Assembly: GCF_030818015.1 (NCBI RefSeq)
Contig: NZ_JAUSZX010000001.1
Span: forward strand, 682,001-746,000
DNA from: Arthrobacter globiformis
GTDB taxonomy: Bacteria > Actinomycetota > Actinomycetes > Actinomycetales > Micrococcaceae
Length of the DNA stretch: 64,000 bases
Direction: 5' to 3'
In this document: positions 1 to 8,261 of the stretch, one piece after another
How the letters are laid out: each line of letters begins with the position of its first letter
Position numbering within the stretch: the stretch's first letter is position 1
Program-made: the position numbers and the translations under genes
Notes under the pieces: generated by a model
The model's database searches: none
What the model was told of the DNA's origin: nothing
What the model saw: only the letters and a program-made list of their open reading frames with translations

Positions 1-83
1 CTCAATACGCTACTGGGTGGCTGCAGCGGCCTTCTCCGTCAACGCTGGTTTGGCCAGGCGCCCCTGAACCTCAGGAAGTACTG

Positions 84-1127
84 ATGACTACCTTGACCCA
101 GTTCGCAGCCATGTACCGCGAGCGTGAGCAATTGCCGCTCCGGACGCGCCTGCTGGCCACCTTCGGTGCCGTGGGCGTCCTGCATCTTGCCGCCGTCGTG
201 CTCCTGGTTGCGGGCACGGCAGCGTCGGGGCAGCCGCTGGCCTTCGGACTGGTGCTCACGGCCTATCTGGCCGGCATCAAGCACAGCTACGACTGGGACC
301 ACATCGCCGCGATCGACAATTCCACGCGGAAGTTCGTGGCCCAGCGGCAGGATCCCACCAGCGTCGGATTCGCCTTCAGCCTGGGGCACAGTTCGGTGGT
401 GATCCTGGCTGGCGCGCTGGTGGTTTCCGGAGTGTCGCTGGTGGGCAGGTTCATGACGGAGGGCAGCACCGGAAACCTGGTCCTGGGGCTGATCGGCAGC
501 GGGGTTTCCGGCCTTTTCCTGCTGGCCATGGGGATCTTCAACGGGTCGGCGTTTCTCGGTGCCGCCCGGTCCTACCGCAGGGTCCGCGGCGGCGGAACGG
601 TGCTTGCCGGGGAACTGGAAGCCAAAGGCTTTGTTGCCCGTCTTATGGCCCGGCCGCTGTCCAGGGTGCGGCGGCCCAGGAACGTGTACGTGATCGGGTT
701 CCTGTTCGGGCTCGGCTTTGATACCGCCACCACCATCGGACTGCTGGTGATGACGGCGGCGGCATCCTTGGCGGGTGTTTCGCCCGTCGCGCTGCTGGCT
801 CTGCCGCTCGCGTTCACCGCCGCCATGACGCTGTGCGACACGACGAACGGCGTTGCCATGATGCGGATGTACAAGTCAGCCGTCCATGATCCCTTGCGCA
901 AACTTGGGTTCAACGCCGTCATCACCGGGCTCTCGGCCCTGTCCGCGCTTTTCGTCGCAGTCATAACCCTCGGCGGCTTCTTCAATGCGGCGTTCGGGCT
1001 GAAGGACCCGCTTACCGCCTGGCTGGCCGGCGTCGATCTGGGCGATGCCGGGCTGCTGCTGGTGGCGGCATTCTTGGCGCTGTGGGGCGTCGCAACCCTG
1101 CTCGCGCGCCGGAGGGCTATGTCCTAG
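84..1127 (+). CDS. NicO/HoxN-family nickel/cobalt permease
   Basis: Membrane transporter for uptake of Ni2+ or Co2+, 347 aa. The family's metal-recognition motif H-x4-D-H is present in transmembrane helix 2 (H67, D72, H73 in KHSYDWDH). Further family signatures follow: SLGHSSVV, LGFDTATTIGLL and LCDTTNGVAMM. Several long hydrophobic segments fit the usual eight-helix topology. The start at 84 is supported by AGGAAG about 5 bases upstream. Only 83 bases precede it, so any promoter or cobalamin/NikR control lies mostly outside the window. Metal specificity (Ni versus Co) cannot be told from sequence. The gene ends just inside a deletion scar that holds TetR and amidohydrolase fragments. Confidence 0.93.
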   Translation: MTTLTQFAAMYREREQLPLRTRLLATFGAVGVLHLAAVVLLVAGTAASGQPLAFGLVLTAYLAGIKHSYDWDHIAAIDNSTRKFVAQRQDPTSVGFAFSLGHSSVVILAGALVVSGVSLVGRFMTEGSTGNLVLGLIGSGVSGLFLLAMGIFNGSAFLGAARSYRRVRGGGTVLAGELEAKGFVARLMARPLSRVRRPRNVYVIGFLFGLGFDTATTIGLLVMTAAASLAGVSPVALLALPLAFTAAMTLCDTTNGVAMMRMYKSAVHDPLRKLGFNAVITGLSALSALFVAVITLGGFFNAAFGLKDPLTAWLAGVDLGDAGLLLVAAFLALWGVATLLARRRAMS

Positions 1128-1197
1128 CGCCGAGCTTCGCCCGCAGGCCGCCGATAACCACGTCCAGGCCGAAATCGAAGGCGGTGGCACCGTTCTG
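1117..1197 (-). pseudogene. C-terminal remnant of a TetR-family regulator
   Basis: Reading the minus strand gives about 26 codons ending at a stop at 1117-1119, with the peptide TAFDFGLDVVIGGLRAKLGA. This pattern (F-x-F-G-L-D-x-x-I-x-G-L) is how many TetR_C-type regulators end. Upstream of it the homology stops abruptly, and the opposite strand becomes an amidohydrolase fragment. The remnant overlaps the last codons of the nickel permease gene by 11 bases. Assignment rests on a short motif, so it is moderate at best. Confidence 0.45.
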
Positions 1198-1909
1198 GCC
1201 CCGGCCCGAGGAGTATGCCGAGGCCGTGCGGTTCTTCGCCGGGCGCGGCATTCCCACGGCCACGCACGCAATCGGCGACGCCGGGGTGGCCGCGGTCCTG
1301 GACGCCTTCGAGTCCCTGCCTCCGGGCACAGGGGCTACTCCGGCGTTGCCGGGAGTGCACCGGATCGAACACCTCGAGACCGTTCCCGATGAGCTGATCG
1401 GAAGGTTCTCCCGATCCGGCCTTATCGCCAGCATGCAGCCGACCCACTGTACGCACTACTCCCGCGCCGACCACTCGGACAACTGGTCCACCCGGCTCGG
1501 CACGGAAAGGGCAAACAACGCCTGGCGGTGTGCGGACCTCCGGGCTGCGGGAACCGTCCTGGGACTCGGCTCCGACTGGCCGATCGCCCCCTTCGAACCG
1601 CTGCCCATCCTGGCGGACGCGCAATTACGACGGCGGTCGGGCCACCCGGGCGAACAGCCGATTGTTCCCGGCCAGGCCCTCACGGCCCGTCAGGCGCTCG
1701 AAGGCTACACCTCGCACGCCGCCCGGGCAGCGGGGGAGTTGGCGGTTTCCGGCTCCATCACAGTGGGCAAGCGCGCCGACTTCACGGTGTTCGACGTGGA
1801 TCCGCTGACTGCTGCTCCGGATGACCTTGCAGCGGCCCGGGTCCTGGCGACATTCGTGGACGGGCAGGCGCGGCACTCGGCGGTTGGGACCGGCGGGCAG
1901 CTGTCCTAG
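1196..1909 (+). pseudogene. 5'-truncated amidohydrolase family 3 (YtcJ-like)
   Basis: About 237 codons encode only the C-terminal half of a YtcJ/AepA-type metal-dependent amidohydrolase. Visible family motifs are THAIGDAG, HRIEHLE, SMQPTH and GSDWP, and the carboxy-terminal beta-sandwich strand KRADFTVFDVDP. The N-terminal half, which would carry the first metal ligands (H-x-H) and the core of the barrel, is missing. An open frame runs upstream to 1082, but its first 38 residues are not amidohydrolase-like and overlap the nickel permease gene, so no genuine start is evident. It is probably non-functional. The 3' end overlaps the convergent VOC gene by 4 bases. Confidence 0.8.
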
Positions 1910-2292
1910 GAGCTGATGGGCTCAAGCCGCTTGCGCAGCAGGCAGAACTCGTTGCCCTCGGGGTCGGCCAGGACGTGCCATTGCTCGTCGCCGGTCTGCC
2001 CGACGTCGGCGGGACGGGCGCCGAGGGCCAGCAACCGCTCTAGCTCGGCGTCCTGGTCCCGGTCGACGGGGTTGACGTCGATGTGCAGGGGGAGCTTTCC
2101 GGTCCGCGGGTCGCTGCTGGGGCTCAGGATGATGGTGGGCTGCAAGCCGCCGAACCCGGCGTCGGGCGGGCCGATCTCGATCGCACCATCCTCCCGGTCG
2201 AGCTCGACGTAGCCGAGGAGCTCGCTCCAGAACCGCGCGAGCAGTTCGGGGTCGGCGCAGTTGAGGACAAGTTCGCTGATACGGCATGCCAT
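1906..2292 (-). CDS. VOC-family (glyoxalase/bleomycin-resistance-like) protein
   Basis: Small single-domain protein of 128 aa with the vicinal-oxygen-chelate fold pattern: an N-terminal strand MACRISELVLNCADP followed by helix ARFWSELLGY, and a C-terminal WHVLADPEGNEFCLL strand. This is the glyoxalase-like subgroup common in actinobacteria. Members range from metalloenzymes to small-molecule binding proteins, and substrate cannot be predicted. The single domain implies a dimer or a domain-swapped active site. It is tail-to-tail with the amidohydrolase fragment and not obviously in an operon. Confidence 0.85.
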   Translation of the reverse strand: MACRISELVLNCADPELLARFWSELLGYVELDREDGAIEIGPPDAGFGGLQPTIILSPSSDPRTGKLPLHIDVNPVDRDQDAELERLLALGARPADVGQTGDEQWHVLADPEGNEFCLLRKRLEPISS

Positions 2293-2419
2293 GCACCTCA
2301 GTCTACGGAGACGCTCGGCGCGGATGCGGTAATTTCCGGACCCGCCTGTGGCGGCGCGGGATTGGGCCAGCCCTGTGGCCAGGGCATTCGCAGGACTGGC
2401 CCAGCCGCCGCGCGGTACC

Positions 2420-3406
2420 TTAGGAGACGGCGGCGGACGCCACCTCCGCGGGCGCCGCCTCCTCCTCAGGCAGGTCCGCCAGGAGCTCGGCCGCCGTGGG
2501 CGGATTGGCTCCGGGGCGGCGCACGGTTATCGCGGCGGCCTTCGAGGCGGTGCGTCCCAGCGTTTCCAGGACGGCCGGCGCCAGGCCATCCGTTCCCCGC
2601 GCAAGCAGTCCGTAGATCAGTGCCGCCATGTAGGAATCGCCGGCGCCGATGGTATCGGCCACGGTGGACCGGACGGCCGGCACCACCAGCTGCACGTCGG
2701 TAGTGGCAAGCAGCGACCCCTCGGAACCGCGCGTTACCACCGCCAGCCCCGCACCCAGCCCCAGAATCCGTGCTGCGGTGTCCTCGAGCTGCAGGCCCGG
2801 GTACAGCCATCTGGCATCCTCGTCGCTCAGCTTGACCACGTCAGTGAGCGAGACCAGCTCCTCGAAGATGGTCCGGGCCTCAGCCTGGCTGCCAAGGAGT
2901 GCCGGGCGGATGTTGGGATCGTAGGTGACCACGCATTCGCGGTGCGACTGCTCCAGGAGGGTCCTGACTGCTGATGCCCCCGGAGCCAGGAAGGTCGCGA
3001 TCGAGCCGGTGTGGAGCACCTTGGGAAGGGACGGCGGGGCCACCGGCGGCAATTCCCAGTGGATGTCGAAGTCGTAGCTAGCGGCGCCGTCGGCAGCCAG
3101 TGTCGCGGTGGCGGTGGCCGTCCTGCCCGCTGTCCTGGAGCCGGGCAGGAGCGCGACGCCGGCGCGGTGCAGATGCGCCTCGATCGCCCGGCCGCGGTCG
3201 TCGTCGCCGATCGAGGTGAGGAGTTCGGTCCGGACGCCGAGCAGGCCCAGCCCGTAGGCAACGTTCGACGGCGATCCGCCCGGATGCTCGACGGTACCTT
3301 CCGCGGAGGCGACAACGTCCACCAGCGCTTCGCCGATGACGATGACATCCGGGGTTGCCGCCCGGGTTCCTGGGCTGGCAGGTCCTGCTTTGGAGGTTGG
3401 GATCAC
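2420..3406 (-). CDS. frcK: PfkB-family fructokinase (FrcK-like)
   Basis: ATP-dependent sugar kinase, 328 aa from a GTG at 3406 preceded by GAAAGG six bases upstream. The open frame extends further upstream, but that part is Arg/His/Pro-rich and lacks family similarity. PfkB signature 1 (GGSPSNVAYGLG) is near residues 43-54 and signature 2 (DTIGAGDSYMAAL) at 251-263, with catalytic Asp257. As last gene of the frcB-C-A-K array it should convert imported fructose to fructose-6-phosphate in the cytosol. The same order (frcBCAK) is known from Sinorhizobium meliloti. Substrate is inferred from context, and 2-keto-3-deoxygluconate or ribose kinases share the fold. The C-terminal tail is Ala/Glu-rich. 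Confidence 0.85.
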   Translation of the reverse strand: MIPTSKAGPASPGTRAATPDVIVIGEALVDVVASAEGTVEHPGGSPSNVAYGLGLLGVRTELLTSIGDDDRGRAIEAHLHRAGVALLPGSRTAGRTATATATLAADGAASYDFDIHWELPPVAPPSLPKVLHTGSIATFLAPGASAVRTLLEQSHRECVVTYDPNIRPALLGSQAEARTIFEELVSLTDVVKLSDEDARWLYPGLQLEDTAARILGLGAGLAVVTRGSEGSLLATTDVQLVVPAVRSTVADTIGAGDSYMAALIYGLLARGTDGLAPAVLETLGRTASKAAAITVRRPGANPPTAAELLADLPEEEAAPAEVASAAVS

Positions 3407-3525
3407 GGTGGGCCTTTCATGGGGCCGTCCGCGGGCCGGAGCCGGCCCGCGGACGGAGGTGGTGACGTGCTGGTTCGAAGGTGGCGCTGGTTTGGTGAGG
3501 CTGGGTTTTGGGTAGCGCTGCCTGG

Positions 3526-4320
3526 TCAGGCTGTGGCGGCGCCGGTCATGATCGCCACGGCGTCGGTCATGCTGTGCGACTGCGGGGTGATGGTGGCGGC
3601 GCACTTGCCGAGGCGCTGGATGTGGATCCGGTCGGCCACGTCAAACACGTGGGGCATGTTGTGGCTGATCAGGATGACCGGCAGGCCCCTGTCCCGGAGG
3701 TCCCGGACCAGCTGCAGGACCTGGTTCGATTCCCGGACGCCCAGGGCTGCGGTGGGTTCGTCAAGAACCACCACCTTGGAGCCGAATGCGGCGGCGCGGG
3801 CCACGGCCACCGCCTGGCGCTGACCGCCGGAAAGGTTTTCGACCGGCACAGTCACGTCCTGCAGCGTCGAGATGCCGAGCCTGGTCAGTTCCTCCTTGGC
3901 CTTGCGTCGCATGCCCTTGGTGTCAAGGACGCGGAAGATCTTTCCCAGCGGGCCGGGAAGCCGCTCTTCACGGCCCAGGAACAGGTTGGAGGCGACGTCG
4001 AGTGCTGGTGATACCGCAAGGTTCTGGTAGACGGTTTCGATGCCGTGGACGCGGGCGTCCTGCGGACGCTTGAAGTGGACCGGCGCGCCGGAGACCTTCA
4101 GTTCGCCGGAGTCAGGGACCTCGGCGCCGGTGAGGCACTTGATGAGCGTGGATTTTCCGGCACCGTTGTCGCCGATGATCGCCAGGACTTCGCCCGGGTA
4201 CAGGTCGAGGCTGACGCCGTCCAGGCCCACAACGCGGCCGAAGGTCTTGACGAGGTTCCTGGCCTGCAGGATCGGCTGGCGGACCTCCGTCTTGGCCGGC
4301 TGGAATTCTGTGGCGGTCAT
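3526..4320 (-). CDS. frcA: Fructose ABC transporter, ATP-binding subunit
   Basis: ATPase of a CUT2-type sugar ABC transporter, 264 aa. It has Walker A GDNGAGKS (50-57), Q-loop VYQN (97-100), signature LSGGQ (163-167), Walker B VVVLDEPT (183-190) and H-loop His220. It has a single ATPase domain, as in FrcA, rather than the double domain of RbsA/XylG. Start ATG 4318-4320 overlaps the permease stop in an ATGA arrangement, indicating translational coupling. The frame remains open upstream, but that part lies inside the permease gene and is not conserved-looking. It energises import of the sugar delivered by the lipoprotein encoded at 5512-6630. Confidence 0.92.
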   Translation of the reverse strand: MTATEFQPAKTEVRQPILQARNLVKTFGRVVGLDGVSLDLYPGEVLAIIGDNGAGKSTLIKCLTGAEVPDSGELKVSGAPVHFKRPQDARVHGIETVYQNLAVSPALDVASNLFLGREERLPGPLGKIFRVLDTKGMRRKAKEELTRLGISTLQDVTVPVENLSGGQRQAVAVARAAAFGSKVVVLDEPTAALGVRESNQVLQLVRDLRDRGLPVILISHNMPHVFDVADRIHIQRLGKCAATITPQSHSMTDAVAIMTGAATA

Positions 4321-5363
4321 GATTTCACCTTTCGGATCCACTGGTCGATCGACACAGCGAGGATGATGAGGACGCCCACGGCGAGGGTCTGGTAGAGCAC
4401 ATCGAGGCCGGCGAGGGACAGGCCGTTGCGGAACACGCCGACGATCAGCGCCCCGAGGAGGGAGCCCCAGATGGAGCCGCGTCCGCCGAAGAGGCTGGTT
4501 CCGCCGATGACGACGGCGGTGATGGAGTCGAGGTTCAGGTCCACGCCGGCGTTGGGGCTGGCTGCGTTCGTGCGGCCGATCTGGATCCACGCGCCGATAG
4601 CCAGCACGGCCCCGGCTGCGAGGTAAACGCTCATCAGGACCCGGTTCACAGGGATGCCGGCCAGGCGGGCGGCTTCCTTGTCATCGCCCACCGCGTAGAC
4701 GTGCCGGCCCCAGGCGGTCTTTCCGAGGATGAACGCGACCGCGATGTAGAGCAGGAGCATCATGACCACGCCGGTGGAGATCCGCACAGGTCCGACCGGG
4801 AATGTGCTTCCCATCCATGTCAGCAGACCGGGCATGGCCGAGCCGCGGACTGTGGAGCCGCCGGAGTAGAGAAGCGTCACGGCGATGAAGATGTTCAGCG
4901 TTCCGAGCGTGACGATGAACGGGGGGAGCCGGAACCTGGTGACCAGGAAACCGTTCAGCGCACCGGCTGCCAGACCCACGATGAGGCCGAGGAGGAGAGC
5001 GAGCGGAGCGGGTGTGCCGCTGCCGACGGCCAGCTGTGCCACCACCATGGATGAGAGGATCATGACGGCGCCCACCGAGAGATCGATGCCGGCGGTGAGG
5101 ATGATCAGGGTCTGGGCGATTGCGAGGGTTCCCACCACCGAGACCTGCTGGGTGATCAGGGACAGGTTCTCGACACGCAGGAACCTCTCATTGAGGAGCC
5201 CGAAGACCACCACCGCAACAAGCAGGACAATGGCCGGGCTGAGCGCGGGATAGCGGTGGAGGATGTTGCGGATTCGGCTGAGCGGGGTCTGGCGGTCGAG
5301 GAATTCCTCGGCCGGGTCTGCATGCCCTGCGGCGGGCGGTCCGGCGGTCTGTTGCTGGGTCAC
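4317..5363 (-). CDS. frcC: Fructose ABC transporter, permease subunit
   Basis: Integral membrane permease of the BPD_transp_2 (ribose/fructose) type, 348 aa. It has an N-terminal cytosolic stretch followed by multiple transmembrane segments. Typical family blocks are visible: TLIILTAGIDLSVGA, LPPFIVTLGT and AVVIGGTSLFGGRGS. GTG start at 5361-5363 has AGGAG eight bases upstream. It lies between the binding-protein gene and the ATPase gene with a 4-base overlap to the latter. It should form the channel of the fructose importer. Confidence 0.93.
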   Translation of the reverse strand: MTQQQTAGPPAAGHADPAEEFLDRQTPLSRIRNILHRYPALSPAIVLLVAVVVFGLLNERFLRVENLSLITQQVSVVGTLAIAQTLIILTAGIDLSVGAVMILSSMVVAQLAVGSGTPAPLALLLGLIVGLAAGALNGFLVTRFRLPPFIVTLGTLNIFIAVTLLYSGGSTVRGSAMPGLLTWMGSTFPVGPVRISTGVVMMLLLYIAVAFILGKTAWGRHVYAVGDDKEAARLAGIPVNRVLMSVYLAAGAVLAIGAWIQIGRTNAASPNAGVDLNLDSITAVVIGGTSLFGGRGSIWGSLLGALIVGVFRNGLSLAGLDVLYQTLAVGVLIILAVSIDQWIRKVKS

Positions 5364-5511
5364 TGTTGCTCCTGAACTTCAAGGTCCTGCTGGGGCTGGT
5401 TCGGCTGGGGCTGGTGCGGCGGCTGCTGCTTCTGCAGTTAATTCTCCTGCTGTGAACCGCGGGAGAGTACTGAATCTTCAGCGCCCTCCCGCGGTGCGGG
5501 GTCCATGCTGG

Positions 5512-6630
5512 TTACTTGCCCCAGCAGATCTTGGAGGCCTCGGACGTGGTGATGCTCTTGACGCCGTCGACGGCCTTATCCGTGACGAGCTCGACGCCGG
5601 TGTTGTAGAAGTCCAGTCCTGGTGAGTTGGCCGGCTTCTTGCCGGTCTTGGCCAGCTCAACGATGGCCTTGACGCCCAGTTCCGCCATCTTCACCGGGTA
5701 CTGCTGGGCAGTGGCGCCGATCACGCCGGCCTTGACGTTGTTGACGCCCGAGCAGCCGCCGTCCACCGAGACCACCAGCACGTCCTTTTCCTTGCCGGCA
5801 GACTTCAGCGCCTCGAAGGCGCCGGCCGCAGCTGGCTCGTTGATCGTGTAGACCACATTGATGTTCGGGTTCTTGGCGAGGAGGGTCTCCATCGCGGTCC
5901 GGCCGCCGTCTTCAGCGCCCTGGCTTGCCTGGCTGCCCACGATTTCGTAGTCGCCGCCCTTGCCACCGGTGTACTTGCCGGTCTTGGCCTCGTCACCGTT
6001 CTTCTTCTTGTCCGCGGTGTCGATGCCGAGGCCGGTGAGGAAGCCCTGGTCCCGGTTGTAGTCCACCGAGACGACCTTGTCGTCGAACAGGTCCAGCAGC
6101 GCGATGGTGGCCTTCTTGCCGCCAAGCTGCGCGGCGGTCCATTTGCCGATCAGTTCACCGGCGGCGAAGTTGTCGGTGGCGAAGGTGATGTCGGCGGCGT
6201 CAGCGGGGTCCGGCGGGGTGTCCAGGGCGATGACGAACAGCCCGGCGTCCTTGGCCTTCTTCAGCGCATCCACGACGGAAGGGCCGTTGGGCGTGATGAG
6301 GATGCCCTTGTCGCCTTTGGAGATTGCGTTTTCGATTGCCTGGATCTGCGTCTCTTCGTCGCCGTCGGCCTTGCCTGCTGCGAGCTTGAGGTCCACGCCG
6401 TCGGTTTCGGCGGCCTTCTTGGCGCCGTCCTGCATGGAAACGAAGAACGGGTTCGAGGTGGTCTTGACGATCAGGGACACACCGACCTTCTCGCCCGAAG
6501 AGCTTCCGGCTGACGAGGTGGTCGGGGAACTCCCGCCGCAAGCGGTGAGGCTGAGCGTGCCGAGGGTCAGGACTGCACCGATGGCAAGCAGGCGGTGGGT
6601 GACTGTCCGCGGGGCTTTGGAACTCAACAT
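5512..6630 (-). CDS. frcB: Fructose ABC transporter, substrate-binding lipoprotein
   Basis: Periplasmic-binding-protein-like lipoprotein, 372 aa. A signal peptide ends in the lipobox LSLTAC with lipidated Cys31, then a Ser/Thr/Gly-rich linker leads to a Peripla_BP_4 (ribose-binding type) domain beginning KVGVSLIVKTTSNPFF. Start ATG 6628-6630 has AGGAGA at good spacing, and the longer frame from 6678 lacks this. It captures the sugar outside the membrane and hands it to the FrcC/FrcA pair. It is the first gene of the minus-strand operon, downstream of an operator for the divergent LacI regulator. Sugar identity (fructose) is inferred from operon order and the levanase that shares its operator. 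Confidence 0.9.
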   Translation of the reverse strand: MLSSKAPRTVTHRLLAIGAVLTLGTLSLTACGGSSPTTSSAGSSSGEKVGVSLIVKTTSNPFFVSMQDGAKKAAETDGVDLKLAAGKADGDEETQIQAIENAISKGDKGILITPNGPSVVDALKKAKDAGLFVIALDTPPDPADAADITFATDNFAAGELIGKWTAAQLGGKKATIALLDLFDDKVVSVDYNRDQGFLTGLGIDTADKKKNGDEAKTGKYTGGKGGDYEIVGSQASQGAEDGGRTAMETLLAKNPNINVVYTINEPAAAGAFEALKSAGKEKDVLVVSVDGGCSGVNNVKAGVIGATAQQYPVKMAELGVKAIVELAKTGKKPANSPGLDFYNTGVELVTDKAVDGVKSITTSEASKICWGK

Positions 6631-6663
6631 TGAATCTCCTGTTTTCGTGGCACTTCTGGTGCC

Positions 6664-6677
6664 TGACAACGATGTCA
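6664..6677. promoter_or_regulatory. LacI-type operator, frc operon
   Basis: TGACAACGATGTCA is a 14-base near-palindrome with the central CG typical of LacI/GalR operators. It lies 34 bases upstream of the frcB start and just downstream of a possible -10 element, so a bound repressor would block transcription. It matches copies at 6742-6755 and 10957-10970. Confidence 0.7.
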
Positions 6678-6683
6678 TGCATC

Positions 6684-6712
6684 ATGTAATCAAGATCACA
6701 AGGTACAGTCAA
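6684..6712 (-). promoter_or_regulatory. Putative frc operon promoter
   Basis: On the minus strand, TTGACT (6707-6712) is followed after 17 bases by TTACAT (6684-6689). The -35 is close to consensus and the -10 is weak. Its position just upstream of the operator at 6664-6677 supports it. Confidence 0.4.
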
Positions 6713-6740
6713 GAGAAATTCGATGATGAAGGACCCAATA

Positions 6741-7793
6741 ATGACAACGATGTCTAATCGTTACCAGCCCGATACCGCAAAGAACCGGCCGACTATGCGC
6801 CATGTCGCGGCACTGGCCGGCGTCGGCATCAAGACCGTCTCCCGGGTGATGAACGATGAACCGGGGGTGTCAGAGGCGACCCGCCAGCGCGTCCTCGGCG
6901 CCTCCCAGCAGCTCAATTACCAGCTGGACATGGCGGCGGGAAGCCTTCGTCGGGCCGGCCGCCAGACCCTTTCCATCGGTCTCCTGCTGCCAAGCGTGTC
7001 CAACCCCTTCAGCGGCGAGATTCACCGCGCCCTGGAGGACGCCCTGACCGCGCGAGGCATTGCGGTCTTCGCCGCCAGCCTCGATGACGACCCCGAACGG
7101 GAGAAAGCCCTGGTTGCCGCCTTCCTTGGCCGGCGTGTGGACGGCCTGGTCCTGACGCCCATCGCGAAAAGCCAGTCCTACGTCATCCCGGAGCACTCAC
7201 GCGACCTGCCGATGGTCTTCATCGACCGCGAACCCGTGGGCATCGAGGCAGACGCAGTGGTGACGGATAACGCGGTCGGATCAGCCATGGCCGCCCGCCA
7301 CCTGATCGCACACGGCCACACGAAGCTTGCCTATCTGGGCGACCGCACAGATATCCAGACTGCCCGCGAACGCCGGCGCGGCTTCATCGAAGAAGTTGGC
7401 AGGGCGGGCATCGCGACCTCCTCGGTTCCGGTGCTCGAAGGCCTCCACGACGAGGATTCGGCGAGGCGGGCCGCCCTTCAGTTGCTGACGTCGGAGGCCC
7501 CGCCCACGGCCATCTTCTCCAGCCAGAACCTCGTCACGTTCGGCGTCATGCGGGCGCTGAAAGAGCTCGGCGCCAGCAAGCGCGTTGCCCTCGTCGGCTT
7601 CGACGACTTCACCTTGGCCGACATGATGGAACCGGGCGTGACCGTGATTGCCCAGCATCCCGACCGGATCGGAAAGCTCGCCGCCGAACGCCTGCTGGCC
7701 AGGATCGACGGCGACCACAGCGCGGCGGAGACCTACGTCGTCGCCTCAGAGCTCATAACCCGCGGGTCCGGCGAGCTGCGCCCGCCGGAATGA
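6741..7793 (+). CDS. LacI-family regulator of fructose/fructan genes
   Basis: DNA-binding repressor, 350 aa. The N-terminal helix-turn-helix covers about residues 19-62 (TMRHVAALAGVGIKTVSRVM), followed by the hinge helix (AAGSLRRAGRQ) and a periplasmic-binding-like effector domain starting TLSIGLLLPSVSNPF. I chose ATG 6741 because GAAGGA lies seven bases upstream; the in-frame ATG at 6723 has no such site. The gene diverges from the frc operon, with matching operators at its own start, at frcB and at the levanase. Fructose or a phosphorylated derivative is the likely inducer, by inference. A 16-base direct duplication (7780-7795 and 7797-7812) surrounds its stop codon. Confidence 0.9.
   Translation: MTTMSNRYQPDTAKNRPTMRHVAALAGVGIKTVSRVMNDEPGVSEATRQRVLGASQQLNYQLDMAAGSLRRAGRQTLSIGLLLPSVSNPFSGEIHRALEDALTARGIAVFAASLDDDPEREKALVAAFLGRRVDGLVLTPIAKSQSYVIPEHSRDLPMVFIDREPVGIEADAVVTDNAVGSAMAARHLIAHGHTKLAYLGDRTDIQTARERRRGFIEEVGRAGIATSSVPVLEGLHDEDSARRAALQLLTSEAPPTAIFSSQNLVTFGVMRALKELGASKRVALVGFDDFTLADMMEPGVTVIAQHPDRIGKLAAERLLARIDGDHSAAETYVVASELITRGSGELRPPE
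6742..6755. promoter_or_regulatory. LacI-type operator at the regulator start codon
   Basis: TGACAACGATGTCT repeats 13 of 14 bases of the frc operator and overlaps the preferred start codon (6741-6743) of the lacI-type gene. This suggests autoregulation, or a two-site loop with 6664-6677 (78 bases centre to centre). Confidence 0.6.
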
Positions 7794-7847
7794 ACAGCCC
7801 GCCGGAATGAACCAGACCACCAAACCCTCACCCCCGACAGGAGAATC

Positions 7848-8141
7848 ATGACCAAGACGCTCTACGCCGAATTCACCGTCAAGCCAGGCAGTGAAGCCCG
7901 GGTTGCCCAAATGATGCGCGAACTCACCGAGCAGGTGCGCAGTGAGCCCGGCAACCAGCTGTTCCTGCCGTACACCCGGGAAAGCAACCCCCGGGAGTAC
8001 TTCGTGTTCGAGGTGTACGAGGACGATGCAGCCTTCCAGGAACACATCACAGCGGACTACGGCGCCCGGTTCAACAGGGAGCTCGCGGACCATATCGAGG
8101 AGGACGGCTCGGTGCTGACCTGGCTGCAGCCGGTCCACTAA
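7848..8141 (+). CDS. Antibiotic biosynthesis monooxygenase (ABM) domain protein
   Basis: 97-aa ferredoxin-like fold protein of the YgiN/ABM family. It begins TLYAEFTVKPGSE, has the helix ARVAQMMRELTEQVRSEPG, and carries the strand REYFVFEVYEDDAAFQEH that is typical of cofactor-less monooxygenases and quinol oxidases. Such proteins act as small cytosolic dimers. It lies 54 bases after the LacI gene on the same strand, with GACAGGAG just upstream of the start. In other actinobacteria ABM proteins often sit beside sugar transport genes, but no specific role in fructose metabolism is evident. Confidence 0.8.
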   Translation: MTKTLYAEFTVKPGSEARVAQMMRELTEQVRSEPGNQLFLPYTRESNPREYFVFEVYEDDAAFQEHITADYGARFNRELADHIEEDGSVLTWLQPVH

Positions 8142-8212
8142 ACCCGACGCCGCCTCGCCACAAAGACCGCCCGGCCAGGGCGGTGCTAAACGGCCCGGTC
8201 CGGCACGAATAA

Positions 8213-8245
8213 GGCCGGTGTCCGCAGGTTCTGCGGACACCGGCC
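8213..8245. terminator. Bidirectional hairpin terminator
   Basis: A perfect 15-bp stem (GGCCGGTGTCCGCAG with its complement at 8231-8245) closes a three-base loop. It lies between the convergent ABM and levanase genes. It lacks a strong U-tract on either strand, as is common in high-GC actinobacteria. Confidence 0.7.
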
Positions 8246-8261
8246 TCCCGTTTACCGGCCG

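Noticed and set aside
1..83. Possible cobalamin or metal riboswitch before the Ni/Co permease
   Set aside because: Only 83 bases are visible and no B12-box or other conserved core can be seen.
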